This document shows positions 36,714 through 48,515 of a stretch of DNA of 64,000 bases, one piece after another (within the stretch, counting starts at the first letter, position 1; each line of letters opens with the position of its first letter). The stretch is taken from contig JAQBXN010000018.1 in assembly GCA_027625095.1 (NCBI GenBank), positions 30,731-94,730 of the forward strand, given 5' to 3'. This stretch comes from Planctomycetota bacterium (GTDB lineage: Bacteria > Planctomycetota > PUPC01 > JACPCR01). Both the position numbers and the translations under genes were made by a program. Below the pieces are notes generated by a model that saw nothing but the letters and a program-made list of their open reading frames with translations, had not been told where the DNA came from and did no database searches.

Positions 36714-39635
36714 ATGAAGATTGGCTTTCCTTTATCTATAGCATGGCTGTTGGTCGCCCCACTGAGGGCGGCACCGGCAGACGAAGCGTTCTTCGAGTCG
36801 AAGATTCGCCCGTTGCTGGTCAAGCATTGCTACGAATGCCACAGCGGCAAGAAGTCCAAGCGTGGACTTTCTCTGGAAACACGGGAGGGCTGGCGGAAAG
36901 GCGGGGAATCCGGTGCGGCGATTGTGCCGGGCAGGCCTGAAGAGTCGCTCCTCATCAAGGCGGTTCGCTATACGGATAAAGAACTCGCCATGCCCCCGAA
37001 GAGCAAGGGTGGCAAGTTAAGTGAGGAGGACATTTCAGCGCTGACCGAGTGGGTAACAATGGGTGCGCCGGATCCAAGGGAGGCAGTGGCAATGCTGGGC
37101 GGAATGACGGCCGAAGAGGCGAAGACGTGGTGGTCTTTCCAGCCACTGCCTGAGGCGGATGCCCAGCCGATTTCGGCAAAGATCGATGCGTTTATCAATC
37201 AAACACTCGCAGCAAGCGCGCTGACTCCAAATCCACCAACGGACAAGCGTACGCTGATCCGCCGGGCAACGTATGACCTCACGGGATTACCGCCTACGCC
37301 GGAGGAAGTGGACGCTTTCGTTGCGGATCGTTCGGCCGATGCTTTCGGAAAAGTCATCGAGCGGTTGTTGGCTTCGCCCCAATACGGCGTGCAGTGGGGG
37401 CGTCACTGGCTCGACGTCGTGCGATATGCCGACACCGCCGGCGAAAATACGGATCGCCCACTCCCGCATGCCTGGCGATACCGGAACTGGGTATTCGAGG
37501 CCTTCCATCGCGATCTGCCCTATGACGAATTCGTACGGCTGCAGATCGCGGGAGACATCCAGCGCGCGAACAGTGCGGAGAATGAACAGAACGAAGGAAT
37601 CATCGCCACCGGCTACCTCGCTATCGCCAGACGTTTCGGGCATGACATCGACAAGGACATTCATCTCATGCACGAAGATGTGATCGACAATCTCGGAAAA
37701 AACTTCATCGGCCTCACCATCGGCTGCGCCCGCTGTCACGACCACAAATACGATCCGATCACTGCGCAGGATTACTACGCCTTTTACGGCATTTTCAGCA
37801 GCACGCGCTTCGCCTACCCCGGCTGCGAGCCGAAGGGCCGCCCGCGAGACCTTGTGCCTCTGATGTCGCAGGCGGAGGTCGATGCGCTCATGAAGCCGTG
37901 GCAGGAGCGCACTACAAAAGCGAACGCTGAAAGAAAGCGACGCATGGAATCAATCGGTGCGGCACAGAAGATGGCGGGCGAAGCCTCCAAAACAACCCGT
38001 CTTCTGGCGGCTGCAAAGATTGCCGAAGGCGGCTCGGTTTCATTTGCCGAAGCTAAACGCGAGCCACTTGAACATATCACCGTACGCAAGGGCGAGGTCA
38101 TTCAACTCACGGTATTGCCCAATGGGAATCATGGTGCGGACTCCACCCTCGTCGAGTGGAGGATTACTGAAACTGTCGGTGAACAGCGCAATTGGAGCGT
38201 TGCCGATATCGTTCAGAGTGTGACGGAATCGAATCCGCACCCCGGCAAAGGGGATGCTGCGTGGTGCTTTCTGGAGGTGACCAATGGCCCGACATTTCTC
38301 TCTGAAAAGCACGAATCCATCAGGGGCAACAGCGCATTGAAGGCGTGGAGCATTGGCAGCGAACCTTCGGTCTTCGTGAACTCGGCAGATCAGCAAGTGA
38401 TCGTCTGGACCACGCTGCCAGCCGAGACATTCTTCGTGCATCCCGGCATAAATCGCCCTGTAGCTGTGGCGTGGGTAAGCCCTATCGATGGTGAGATCGC
38501 ACTCACCGGCCGGGTGGCAGATGCGCATCCAACAAATCTCGATGGTGTTGCATATCGGCTCGAACACATCAGCGCTCCTGAGCTTGGGCCTGCGCTTATC
38601 GGGATGGGAAAGATCTTGTTCGCAAAAGGTATCGAGGTCGAGCCTGCTCCAGTGATTTCTGTGGCCTATGCCGTTGCCGAAGACACAGCGAAGAATGTGC
38701 GATTACACCAGAGAGGCGAACCAGACAAGCCCGGCGAGGAAGTACCCCGACGCTGGCTATCAGTCTTCGGCGGAGAGGTTGTTGCAACGGATGCAGGCAG
38801 CGGGCGAAGACAACTTGCCGACTGGATCGCCGGTCATCCGCTCGCGGCCCGTGTAATGGTAAATCGCATCTGGCATTGGCATTTCGGCAATGGTCTGGTT
38901 CGTACGCCGAATGATTTCGGCTCACGCGGCGAGCGGCCCACGCATCCCGAACTGCTCGACTGGCTGGCTGCACAGTTCGTCGCCAGCGGCTACAGCGTCA
39001 AGGCGATGCATCGTCTGATGATGAACACCGCCGCCTATCAGCGGAGCAGCTCACGACCAAAAGACACGGTAATCGCGGATTCTGAAAACCGTCTGCTCGC
39101 ACGCTTCACACGCCGCCGCCTCAGCGCAGAAGAAATTCGCGACAGCCTGCTGGTTGCGTCCGGGCATCTCGATACGAAGCCAGCCGAAGCGCATCCCTTC
39201 CCTGCGGAGGATACCTGGAAGTTCACGCAGCATGCTCCATTCAACGCCGTCTACCCGACCGACAAACGGAGTGCGTTCATGATGGTGCAGCGGCAGAGAC
39301 GGCATCCGTTCCTCGCATTGTTCGACGGGGCCGATCCCAACGCCAGCACCGCCGCTCGACAGACGACGACAGTTCCAACGCAGGCTTTGTATTTCCTGAA
39401 CGACCCATTTTTTCACTCCCAGGCGAAGCACTTTGCCGCGTCAGGGATGATGCTGCCCGACGAAGATGCACGCCTCGCTCGCGCATTCCGTGTCTTGTTC
39501 CAGCGTGAGCCATCCACCGCTGAACGCGAGGAAGGGAATCGATTCCTCGCTTCGTATCCCGCTGCACCTGATGAGAAGTGGTCAGCCTACGCCCGCGTGT
39601 TGATCGCAAGCAATGAGTTCATACATATCGATTAG
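36714..39635 (+). CDS. PSD1 protein: cytochrome-like domain, DUF1549, DUF1553
   Basis: From ATG 36714 (MKIGFPLSIAWLLVAPLRAA) the protein is 973 aa with a signal peptide, a cytochrome-type CYECH site (Cys39, Cys42, His43), DUF1549 with 'IGCARCHDHKYDPITAQDYY' and DUF1553 ('WHWHFGNGLVRTPNDFGSRG'). The middle insertion differs from that of the other PSD1 in this window, so the two are not a recent duplication. Unlike the first set, the DUF1501 partner is separated from it by a heparinase-like gene on the same strand. Confidence 0.93.
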   Translation: MKIGFPLSIAWLLVAPLRAAPADEAFFESKIRPLLVKHCYECHSGKKSKRGLSLETREGWRKGGESGAAIVPGRPEESLLIKAVRYTDKELAMPPKSKGGKLSEEDISALTEWVTMGAPDPREAVAMLGGMTAEEAKTWWSFQPLPEADAQPISAKIDAFINQTLAASALTPNPPTDKRTLIRRATYDLTGLPPTPEEVDAFVADRSADAFGKVIERLLASPQYGVQWGRHWLDVVRYADTAGENTDRPLPHAWRYRNWVFEAFHRDLPYDEFVRLQIAGDIQRANSAENEQNEGIIATGYLAIARRFGHDIDKDIHLMHEDVIDNLGKNFIGLTIGCARCHDHKYDPITAQDYYAFYGIFSSTRFAYPGCEPKGRPRDLVPLMSQAEVDALMKPWQERTTKANAERKRRMESIGAAQKMAGEASKTTRLLAAAKIAEGGSVSFAEAKREPLEHITVRKGEVIQLTVLPNGNHGADSTLVEWRITETVGEQRNWSVADIVQSVTESNPHPGKGDAAWCFLEVTNGPTFLSEKHESIRGNSALKAWSIGSEPSVFVNSADQQVIVWTTLPAETFFVHPGINRPVAVAWVSPIDGEIALTGRVADAHPTNLDGVAYRLEHISAPELGPALIGMGKILFAKGIEVEPAPVISVAYAVAEDTAKNVRLHQRGEPDKPGEEVPRRWLSVFGGEVVATDAGSGRRQLADWIAGHPLAARVMVNRIWHWHFGNGLVRTPNDFGSRGERPTHPELLDWLAAQFVASGYSVKAMHRLMMNTAAYQRSSSRPKDTVIADSENRLLARFTRRRLSAEEIRDSLLVASGHLDTKPAEAHPFPAEDTWKFTQHAPFNAVYPTDKRSAFMMVQRQRRHPFLALFDGADPNASTAARQTTTVPTQALYFLNDPFFHSQAKHFAASGMMLPDEDARLARAFRVLFQREPSTAEREEGNRFLASYPAAPDEKWSAYARVLIASNEFIHID

Positions 39636-39694
39636 GGGGTTAGCCTGTTCAGTTTGAGAGATTTTGAGAGTGGCAAAAGCTTACGAAACAGAAC

Positions 39695-39722
39695 GGCCTT
39701 TGTGGCTTGCGCCACGAAGGCC
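39695..39722. repeat. hairpin between PSD1 and heparinase-like genes
   Basis: GGCCTTTGTGGC and GCCACGAAGGCC pair over 12 positions with one T-G wobble around a TTGC loop. No T-run follows, so it is not a classic terminator. It could protect or process the mRNA between these two genes. Confidence 0.5.
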
Positions 39723-39862
39723 CGGACAGACTGAAAGCCTATCCTGCGAGAGGTCCTACCTGGCAGTTTCAACCACAAACACAGCGCGCACACACCATCT
39801 CCAACCCACATCGTTGGAGAGTATTCAGCACCTGGCAACGCCCGAATCAGAAGGAATAAAAT

Positions 39863-42234
39863 ATGGCAGAGCTTCCGAACGACGATTCACCGTGGCGGGC
39901 CATCTTGCCGAACAGGTTCGTCAACCGAAACACTTTTTTGCAGATGGCTTGGCTAATCGGCGCGGCCGCTGTCTCAGGTTTCCTCCCTGCCTGTAACTTT
40001 CAGCCTCCGCCCCGCACAACAGACACACAACGAATACGCACGCGAGCTTGGCGGCAGCGGCCGAACCCCGTCGTTCGCTTCGATTTCGGATGCGCGCGCT
40101 CGCTCTATGAGAAACAGACGCACCCCCGCATTCTGCTGGGCCCGGACGACCTGGAAAGGCTGAGAGAAGAGTGCCGGAGCGGGCCGTGCGGTGTGCTGCT
40201 GGAGAGGCTGAGACGGAAGGTCGAACCTATGGTGGCAAGCGTATTAGCATCAAAGGACGTGCCCACGTTTATGAGTAGCCGAGCTGGCCAGCGAATCATC
40301 GGGGGCCTTGATGATCTGGCCATAGTCGGAGCCCTGGACGATGATAAAGAAGCGCTGGAGGCGGTCCGGCGGCTGCTTGTAAGTGGTGCGGCCCAAGGGG
40401 GCAATGCCGAAGTGTTGGTCGCTTACGACCTTATTCAGCCCTGGCTCAGCGTCGCCGATCGGCGGCTCGTGGTCGAGCAAGCAGTAGAACGATTGCGCAA
40501 ATGTCACGAGATGGCTGGAAAGCATTACCTGTTGGGGGCGGGTGCGAATCACGGCATGACCCACACGCTTTGCGCGCTGTTATGGCTGCTGGCGATTGAC
40601 GGCGATCCCGGGGCCCCATCGCTGGATGCCGAACGCACGGCTCTCTTGCGCGATTTCGAGGCGGCCCTCTACTCCGGACTGGGTGAGGGCGGATACCCAT
40701 CGGAAGACATGGGTTATGGCACGCTCATGGCCAGTCGGCTGGCGATGACTGCGACGGCCCTCCGCCGGGCCGGACTCTACGACGCCTATGAAAAATGCCC
40801 ACGCTTTGCCCGATTCGGACGGGCCATGCTCCACTTCGTCCAGCCCTGGGGCGAATTCCTCAGCAACACCGGCGACCACAGCGATGATTTCAGGTACCGG
40901 GAACGGGCCCTGCCCTACCTGGCGAGACACAACAATGACCCGACCCTCACATGGCTCACAGGCACACTCATCCATCCAGCGCTGGATAAAAAACACCGCG
41001 ACATCCGCTACCCCGTTTCGGACGAGACCAGGCTGAGCCCTGGGTTTCAGGTACCTACCAGTGCCATCATGCTCATGGCCCTGCCCGATGCGCCGCTCCC
41101 AATGCACCCCAAGCTCGCGGGTATTCCTACGGCTTTTGTGGACCGAGACCGAGGCATCGTCAGCTTGCGTTCAGGCTGGGAGGCTGACGATACATTCGTC
41201 TATTTCGACGGCTCGCAGCGGCCGGCCGGAGCGCAGGGCCACGCCCATGACAGCGGCGGGCACTTCTCGCTCTCGGCACTGGGCGAGTATTTTGCCGTGG
41301 GGCCGGGACGATACGGAATCGAGCAGGATCAGCATAATGTGCTCCTCATCGACGGCAGGAGCGGAAGGTCGACCGACGGTCATTGGGGGGCGTCCCCACA
41401 CCAAGGCAGGCTCATAGACTATCGACCAGATCCTTTCTGCGACTACGCTGCCGCGGACAACACGACCCAGGCAAACTGCTACTGGTCATTCCGGCACCTG
41501 GGGCTGGTAAAGAATCCGGTTCCGACAAAAAAAGCGTCCGATTCTGAACGAAGTGCGGAGGCACCAGACACTGCCCCGCCCGGTTACGTCTGGACCGTCG
41601 ATGACGTAAACGCGGCCAACGACTTTCGGGAGTTCTGGTGGACTCTATGCAGCGATCCGGGCAACAAGATCGAGTTGGCAGGCGATCATGCGATCGTCCA
41701 CGGCTGGAGGCACGGCGGCATGCTGCGAGTGCATTTTGCTATCCCATCGCCGGACTCTTACCCAAAGCCGCACACGATCGAGCTCGCTCAGGATATTCCG
41801 CGCAGCAGCTCCTACAAATACGTCAGCCAGAAGGAAATGGAGCTCAAAGCCTTTCATACCGTGCATCACGCGGTTTACTTCCGCCCTCGCCTGATCGGAA
41901 AAATGAAGGGCTACAACGGCCGGATAATGGCAGTCATGGTGCCACAGAAAAAAGGGGCGCCGGCGCCAATAGTGGAATCGCTCCCAACGCTTGAAGGCGC
42001 CCTGGCGATGCGGCTGACCTTCCCTCTTGTAAAGGACACGATCATCTGGGCCTACAGCCACCAGCTTCTTGAAGCCGACGGCATCCGCGCCAGGGGCACA
42101 TGGCTGGTCGTCCGCCGGCAGCGCAAAGACGGCCGCGTCATTGCACGCACCACCTATCATGCCGACTGGTTGGAAATTGATGGCCGGCCATACCCGACGA
42201 CCTCCATCGATTCATCAGCCATAATGCGTAAGCC

Positions 42235-42238
<4 letters not shown>
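39863..42238 (+). CDS. heparinase II/III-like lyase, predicted lipoprotein (791 aa)
   Basis: After a short N-terminal region a hydrophobic segment ends in a lipobox-like GFLPAC (about residue 45, from 'TFLQMAWLIGAAAVSGFLPAC' read in two parts). An alpha-toroid follows with 'GAGANHGMTHTLCALLW' and 'GEGGYPSEDMGYG', then the heparinase II/III segment 'AQGHAHDSGGHFSLSALGEY' and a beta-sandwich. The conserved His residues (HAHDSGGHF) are present. The stop overlaps the next start (ATGA), so it is translationally coupled to the DUF1501 gene. It is probably exported and attached to a membrane. Confidence 0.86.
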
Positions 42239-43626
<1,388 letters not shown>

Positions 43627-43660
43627 ACGCCCCTGACGTGTTCCGGCAGGCGCGTACGCC

Positions 43661-44503
43661 TCATTTATAGAACCGGCCATACAGCAAGGCATCCCGGCAT
43701 CTCTGTGCTTTGGACAACACGCAGACGCTGATGGTACCCGCATCATGAAAGCCAAACCGCGCATAGAGGTTACGTCCCTCTTTACTAGCAATCAGGACCG
43801 CCTTCAGGTAGCCCATCCTTTGGGCGTAACCGCATATTTGTTCGGTAATGGCGGTCCCAATTCCCAGCCGTCGAAACCTGGGAAGAACCGCGACGTCATA
43901 GATGCCAGCCGAATCCGATCCCATGAAAAGTGTGGCCGAGCCAGCAACGTATTTTCCAGACCGGGCCGCCAGGTGATAGACCTGGTCCGGGAATGCTTCC
44001 TGAAGGAAAACCATTTCTTCGAGATTGCGTCTGGCCGGCTGACTGCGCACCTTTCCCAGAACAGGATGAGGCACTTCTTCGAAGACCGAGAAGTCCGTAA
44101 GACGTTCGAGCTCACATCCAGTCGGCGGATCAGCCCGGAAATCCCTTTCAAGAGAGATGGCCATACCTGCCAGATTCGATGTACAACGAATGGCCTTCTT
44201 ACGCAGCACACTTTTCAGTCCAGGAGTGCAGGCCGGCCCGACCCAGAACCTGACGGCAAAATCGTTCTCTTTGAAGAGCCTCAATAGTTCGTCCACTCGG
44301 GCTGCCGCTCCTTCTGGCGCAAATCTTGGGAGGGTCACATCGTTCGGCCCGCCGATAAAATTGCTCACGAGACAGGTAGCGTCCTCCAGGGCATGCAGGC
44401 GCACATCTGCCATCTGACCGCGCAGCTTCTGCCACTCGTCAAAATTCTTTTCCACTCCCAGTTCGACCGAATCAAACAAGGAGGCTGGAGGCGGATGCTT
44501 CAT
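43661..44503 (-). CDS. GNAT family N-acetyltransferase (280 aa)
   Basis: The C-terminal half has the acetyl-CoA binding motif 'FRRLGIGTAITEQIC' and ends with 'NLYARFGFHDAG', typical GNAT. The N-terminal half is longer than usual and may be a degenerate second GNAT domain. Substrate unknown. It is convergent with the DUF1501 gene, and nothing links it to neighbours. Confidence 0.85.
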   Translation of the reverse strand: MKHPPPASLFDSVELGVEKNFDEWQKLRGQMADVRLHALEDATCLVSNFIGGPNDVTLPRFAPEGAAARVDELLRLFKENDFAVRFWVGPACTPGLKSVLRKKAIRCTSNLAGMAISLERDFRADPPTGCELERLTDFSVFEEVPHPVLGKVRSQPARRNLEEMVFLQEAFPDQVYHLAARSGKYVAGSATLFMGSDSAGIYDVAVLPRFRRLGIGTAITEQICGYAQRMGYLKAVLIASKEGRNLYARFGFHDAGTISVCVLSKAQRCRDALLYGRFYK

Positions 44504-44665
44504 GGATACGAACCTTGATCGTTCAAATCCGGGTGAAAACAGATGTTCGGCCGAGAGGGGAATTCACCAACTTGTAGTACAGTAGGCAGTCCAAAGCAAT
44601 TGAGCGCGGACGCACCTTCCGTAAAACTGTTTCAACGCCGAAGGCAAAACCAACATATCTCGCCC

Positions 44666-45517
44666 ATGAACTGCATCGTCTTCCTCATCCAGTGCACCGA
44701 TCAGAAGGGTCTGGTTTCACGAATCAGCACTTTTTTTTACGAGCGTGGAATGAACATTATCCATTGCCAGCAGCACACGGATGTCAGAAAAAATCTCTAC
44801 TTCATGCGGATGGAACTGGATCTGGCAACTCTGGAAAGCTCTCGGCGTTCCCTCGAGGATGAATTTCAAAAGTTTGCTGTGGGCCTCGACCTTAAGTGGA
44901 GCGTTCATTATTCGGATAACACCCAGCGAGTTGCCATTTTGGTAAGCAAGACTTCGCACTGCCTTTATGACCTTCTCCTGCGGTATCAGGAACGTGAATT
45001 CAAGTGCGAGTTCCCCGTGATCATCAGCAACCATCCCGACCTCGAGCATGTGGCTGATAAATTTCGGATTCCGTTCCATTGCCTCCCGGTAAAGAAAGCG
45101 GCAAAAGCTGTGCAGGAGCAGGAGTTGCAGGAATTACTGGATCGTTATCACATCGATCTGATCGTGCTTGCCAGATACATGCAGATCCTGACCGCCGGGA
45201 TTGTGGAGGAATACTCGGAACGAATCATCAACATACATCACGCCTTTCTTCCGGCATTTCAGGGAGCCAATCCTTATCTGAAAGCCTACGAAAAAGGGGT
45301 GAAGATGATCGGAGCGACCGCACACTACGCGACCGCAGACCTCGATGAAGGCCCTATTATCGGCCAGGATGTCGAACGGGTCAGCCACGAGGACAGTATC
45401 GAAGATCTGAAACAAATCGGTCGGGACATTGAGCGTATGGTGCTGGCCAGGGCTGTAAAGGCCCATCTCGAGAATCGAATTATCGTGGATGGAAATCGGA
45501 CTATCGTATTTTCATGA
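44666..45517 (+). CDS. purU: formyltetrahydrofolate deformylase
   Basis: From ATG 44666 the protein is 283 aa, the normal length. An N-terminal ACT domain (MNCIVFLIQCTDQKGLVSRI) is followed by the formyltransferase fold with 'HHAFLPAFQGANPYLKAYEK' and 'ATADLDEGPIIGQDV'. It releases formate from 10-formyl-THF for purine synthesis and one-carbon balance. An open extension back to 44543 is not family-like. Its TGA is shared with the start of rnpA (ATGA), so the two are coupled. Confidence 0.96.
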   Translation: MNCIVFLIQCTDQKGLVSRISTFFYERGMNIIHCQQHTDVRKNLYFMRMELDLATLESSRRSLEDEFQKFAVGLDLKWSVHYSDNTQRVAILVSKTSHCLYDLLLRYQEREFKCEFPVIISNHPDLEHVADKFRIPFHCLPVKKAAKAVQEQELQELLDRYHIDLIVLARYMQILTAGIVEEYSERIINIHHAFLPAFQGANPYLKAYEKGVKMIGATAHYATADLDEGPIIGQDVERVSHEDSIEDLKQIGRDIERMVLARAVKAHLENRIIVDGNRTIVFS

Positions 45518-45951
45518 CCAACCATGCAGAACCATCTGATGACAAGCGGCTCCGCAAAGAGGATCGTTTACTCACGAAGAAGCAATTCGATGTGGTTTTT
45601 GCCAACCGGCGAGTAGTCCGAGATGACCGGCTCAGTATTTTCAATGCGCCCAACGATCTGGAACATTCGCGTCTGGGCCTCGTGGTAAGCAAAAAAGTCG
45701 GCAATGCCGTCCGGCGAAATCGGGTCAAGCGGCTGATGCGTGAGGCGTTCCGTCTGAACAAAGAGAAATGGCCCCTCGGGTTCGATTTCGTTGTTCTCCC
45801 TGCGCCCGCTTATGAAGACAACTCCCTGGCAAAGGTTGAATCGAGGATGATTCAATTACTTTCGAAGTTGCCAAGAAAGGCGCCGCATCTGAAAAACAGA
45901 GGGGAGAAAGGTCAGGAATCTGCAATCAAGGAGGATCCCAAAGATGGGTAG
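45514..45951 (+). CDS. rnpA: ribonuclease P protein component
   Basis: The 145-aa protein carries the RNA-binding signature NAVRRNRVKRLMREAFR (residues 64-80) and RLGLVVSKKVGNAV just before it. It binds M1-type RNA for tRNA 5' maturation. The start overlaps purU by ATGA and the end overlaps yidD. The usual upstream rpmH is absent; no ribosomal protein L34 is encoded nearby. The C-terminal 25 residues (KAPHLKNRGEKGQ onward) are a lineage extension. Confidence 0.96.
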   Translation: MTNHAEPSDDKRLRKEDRLLTKKQFDVVFANRRVVRDDRLSIFNAPNDLEHSRLGLVVSKKVGNAVRRNRVKRLMREAFRLNKEKWPLGFDFVVLPAPAYEDNSLAKVESRMIQLLSKLPRKAPHLKNRGEKGQESAIKEDPKDG

Positions 45952-46177
45952 GCTGGTGATCCTGTTCATTCGTGGATACCAGAAGATTTTGCGACCGATC
46001 CTGCCTGCAGCCTGCAGGTTTACGCCATCTTGTTCGGAATACGCCGTCGAGGCGATACAGAGAAAAGGCGTTCTAGTCGGTTCCGCGAAGGCGGCCTATC
46101 GAATTCTGCGATGTAATCCGTTCAGCAAAGGAGGGTACGACCCGGTGGAGAAGGATGAGCATTGCGATGAGTGCTGA
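45944..46177 (+). CDS. yidD: membrane protein insertion efficiency factor YidD
   Basis: The 77-aa protein has the family core 'GYQKILRPILPAACRFTPSC' and 'CNPFSKGGYDPV' with three conserved Cys. An amphipathic N-terminus lets it sit at the inner membrane beside YidC. It overlaps rnpA by eight bases, the common rnpA-yidD order, but yidC does not follow; the next gene converges. Confidence 0.96.
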   Translation: MGRLVILFIRGYQKILRPILPAACRFTPSCSEYAVEAIQRKGVLVGSAKAAYRILRCNPFSKGGYDPVEKDEHCDEC

Positions 46178-46212
46178 CGCGTTTCGGCAAGTGCCTCCAG
46201 TCCGGCGAGGAT

Positions 46213-47040
46213 TCAGGATTCTAAGATTCCCGCGATCGTCTTGCGGAGTTCCTCATGCCGCGTGCCGTTCGTCACCAGTGAAGGGCCGCTATGCCTAAGT
46301 TTGGCATCCGATAAGTCGTATTCGAAGAGACGACCATCCAACATGCTGGCTTGGGCTCCGGCCTCACGGGCGATCAGCAGAGGAGCGACAGTGTCCCAAT
46401 AGCTCACGCTGTGGTAATTAAAATAGACGTCACCCACTTGCCGGATGAGCAGGCCAACTTTGATGCCGACACTGTTGATAAGCGTTCCTTCAATAAGCTG
46501 ACCTTCTGAGAGAATCCTATTCCTCACAGCTTCATTAAGTCCAGGCGAACAGATCAGCGGCATAGTGCCCTTCTCGTTGCGCCCTGACACTCGCACACGT
46601 TCGGGCTTACCCACGCCGGGCGAAACCACAAACGCACCCTCGCCCGCTGCCGCGTAGTAAAGCCAGTCCTGAAGAGGATCGTAAACGGTACCGAGCACGG
46701 GCTGCGCTTTGTGCAGCAGCCCGATCATCACTGAAAAACCGGGAATCTGCTGGGCAAAGGCTTTCGTCCCATCCACTGGATCGACAACCCAGAGATAGTC
46801 GCTGTCAGGGTTGCCGAGCGTGCCGGACTCTTCAGTAAGGATGCCGTCTTCGGGGAAGGAAGCCCTGAGGCCCTTCAGAATGTGCTCGTTGGATTCCAGA
46901 TCCGCTGTCGTGACAATCGATCTATCTGCCTTAAGCGATTGATCGAATCCGTCCCTGGCTACCTGCATGACAATGACGCCGGCGGAACGCGCCAAGCCCT
47001 TTGCCCTTTCAAGACGCTGGGATATTTCGACCGGATTCAT
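46213..47040 (-). CDS. cysQ: 3'(2'),5'-bisphosphate nucleotidase (inositol monophosphatase family)
   Basis: The 275-aa protein has the lithium-sensitive phosphatase motifs 'ILTEESGTLGN', 'WVVDPVDGTKAF' and 'YWDTVAPLLIAREAGAQAS', with metal-binding Glu and Asp residues. It hydrolyses PAP to AMP after sulfonation or PAPS reduction. It lies one base behind cysH in a cysC-cysH-cysQ operon, which supports CysQ over a plain inositol phosphatase. Confidence 0.9.
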   Translation of the reverse strand: MNPVEISQRLERAKGLARSAGVIVMQVARDGFDQSLKADRSIVTTADLESNEHILKGLRASFPEDGILTEESGTLGNPDSDYLWVVDPVDGTKAFAQQIPGFSVMIGLLHKAQPVLGTVYDPLQDWLYYAAAGEGAFVVSPGVGKPERVRVSGRNEKGTMPLICSPGLNEAVRNRILSEGQLIEGTLINSVGIKVGLLIRQVGDVYFNYHSVSYWDTVAPLLIAREAGAQASMLDGRLFEYDLSDAKLRHSGPSLVTNGTRHEELRKTIAGILES

Positions 47041-47041
47041 A

Positions 47042-47794
47042 TCAGATATGCAGTCCGCATTCCTTTTTGCCTTCCTCGACCGCGTTGAACCAACGCCATC
47101 GGCCAGCGCGAGGCGATTCGTGGGGCATCACGGGTGTCGTGCAAATGACGCAACCGAGGGATTTGTAGTGGGCCCCATGAAGTGAAACATCAAACAGCGG
47201 GTTGTAGGGGACATCATGTTCACTGATGTAATCGCGAACCCGTTCCTCATCCCAATCCACAAGCGGGCAGACTTTGAGAATGTCTCGGACGCCTTCCTGG
47301 CCGATGGTGACCCGAGGAGTTTCCCCTCTTTCAGCAGACTGGTCACGCCGAAGGCCGGTAATCCAGACATCAAGCGTTTGCATGGCACGTTGATTCGGCT
47401 CGACTTTTCTGACGTTGCAGCAATGCTCCTGCTTGAACTTACTGTCAAAGAAGAGGAATTCACCGTGTTGATTAAGCATGCGATCAAGCTTCTCGTCGTC
47501 AGGTTTGAAGCGCTCGAGCTTGAAGCCGTAGTGCTCCTCCAGCCGATCCCAGAATTCGTATGTCTCGGGATGCAGCCTGAGAGTGTCGATAACGAATACT
47601 CTGAATGGTTGCCCGCGCCTGGCGGCCAGATCTATCAGCACGCAACCTGTGAGCTGTCCACTTGTGCCAATGGCCACTCGATCACCAAAAAGTTTCAACA
47701 ATTCATCGATGAGCTCATAGGCATCCTCGATGGCATCCAATTGTTCCGCCAGATTCTGGTCAATCCGGGGTATATCTTGAGTCACCGATGACAT
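47042..47794 (-). CDS. cysH: APS/PAPS reductase, iron-sulfur type
   Basis: The 250-aa protein has CCNVRK (Cys125-Cys126) and GCVICTTP (Cys215, Cys218), the four Cys of the [4Fe-4S] cluster in adenylylsulfate reductases, and the C-terminal catalytic KKECGLH (Cys246). It reduces APS (possibly PAPS) to sulfite with thioredoxin. The cluster motif favours APS, although a neighbouring APS kinase makes PAPS. It is the middle gene of the cysC-cysH-cysQ operon. Confidence 0.94.
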   Translation of the reverse strand: MSSVTQDIPRIDQNLAEQLDAIEDAYELIDELLKLFGDRVAIGTSGQLTGCVLIDLAARRGQPFRVFVIDTLRLHPETYEFWDRLEEHYGFKLERFKPDDEKLDRMLNQHGEFLFFDSKFKQEHCCNVRKVEPNQRAMQTLDVWITGLRRDQSAERGETPRVTIGQEGVRDILKVCPLVDWDEERVRDYISEHDVPYNPLFDVSLHGAHYKSLGCVICTTPVMPHESPRAGRWRWFNAVEEGKKECGLHI

Positions 47795-47806
47795 GAGAGA
47801 TGAATC

Positions 47807-48403
47807 TTAGAGCTTTGAGATGTAGTCGAGAACCTCGCGGGTCGATTCTTCGAGGGTTTGCTCACCAGTCTTGAGAACGATTTCCGGATTTTCCGGAGCT
47901 TCGTAGGGCGCGCTGATACCGGTGAATTCGGGGATTTGGCCGGCCCGTGCTTTCTTATACAGGCCCTTAGGATCGCGCTTTTCACACACTTCAAGCGATG
48001 CGTCGCAGAGGACTTCGATGAACTTGCCCTTTGGCATTAGGGCCCGGACAGTGTCTCGGTCTTCTTTATAGGGCGAGATGAATGCGGTCAAGGTGATGAC
48101 GTTTGCCTGAGCAATGAGATTCGCCACTTCACCGATGCGGCGGATGTTTTCGGTGCGGTCTGCGGGCGAAAAACCAAGGTCTTTATTCAGGCCGTGACGA
48201 ACGTTATCGCCATCCAGCACGGTGGCGAAAATGCCGTTCTCAACGAGGGCATGTTCGACCTCACGGGCGACGGTGGATTTTCCGGAGGCTGAAAGGCCGG
48301 TGAACCAAATCACGCAGCCCTTTGATTTGAGGAATTTTTCTCGATCTTCAGCGGTTAGATTGCCGTGATGCCAGGTGATGTTCTTACTTACAGGTTGGCT
48401 CAT
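47807..48403 (-). CDS. cysC: adenylylsulfate kinase
   Basis: From ATG 48403 ([17 protein letters not shown]) the protein is 198 aa. P-loop GLSASGKST (residues 36-44), '[20 protein letters not shown]' and '[12 protein letters not shown]' are diagnostic for APS kinase. It makes PAPS from APS. A longer open frame back to 48592 runs through the tRNA gene and is rejected. It is first in the sulfur operon; the ATP sulfurylase genes are not in this window. Confidence 0.96.
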   Translation of the reverse strand: MSQPVSKNITWHHGNLTAEDREKFLKSKGCVIWFTGLSASGKSTVAREVEHALVENGIFATVLDGDNVRHGLNKDLGFSPADRTENIRRIGEVANLIAQANVITLTAFISPYKEDRDTVRALMPKGKFIEVLCDASLEVCEKRDPKGLYKKARAGQIPEFTGISAPYEAPENPEIVLKTGEQTLEESTREVLDYISKL

Positions 48404-48515
48404 CCTTGGTAGTCTCCAATGTTGTCGAATGTGGGCCGACGCTCCGCGGCGAATATTGAATCTGGCTTTGAAACAAAAACCTGAAACTGACGAGGGTGAC
48501 AGTTCCAGGTCACCA

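Noticed and set aside
39695..39722. rho-independent terminator after PSD1
   Set aside because: Good stem but no T-run, and the gene downstream is likely part of the same functional set.
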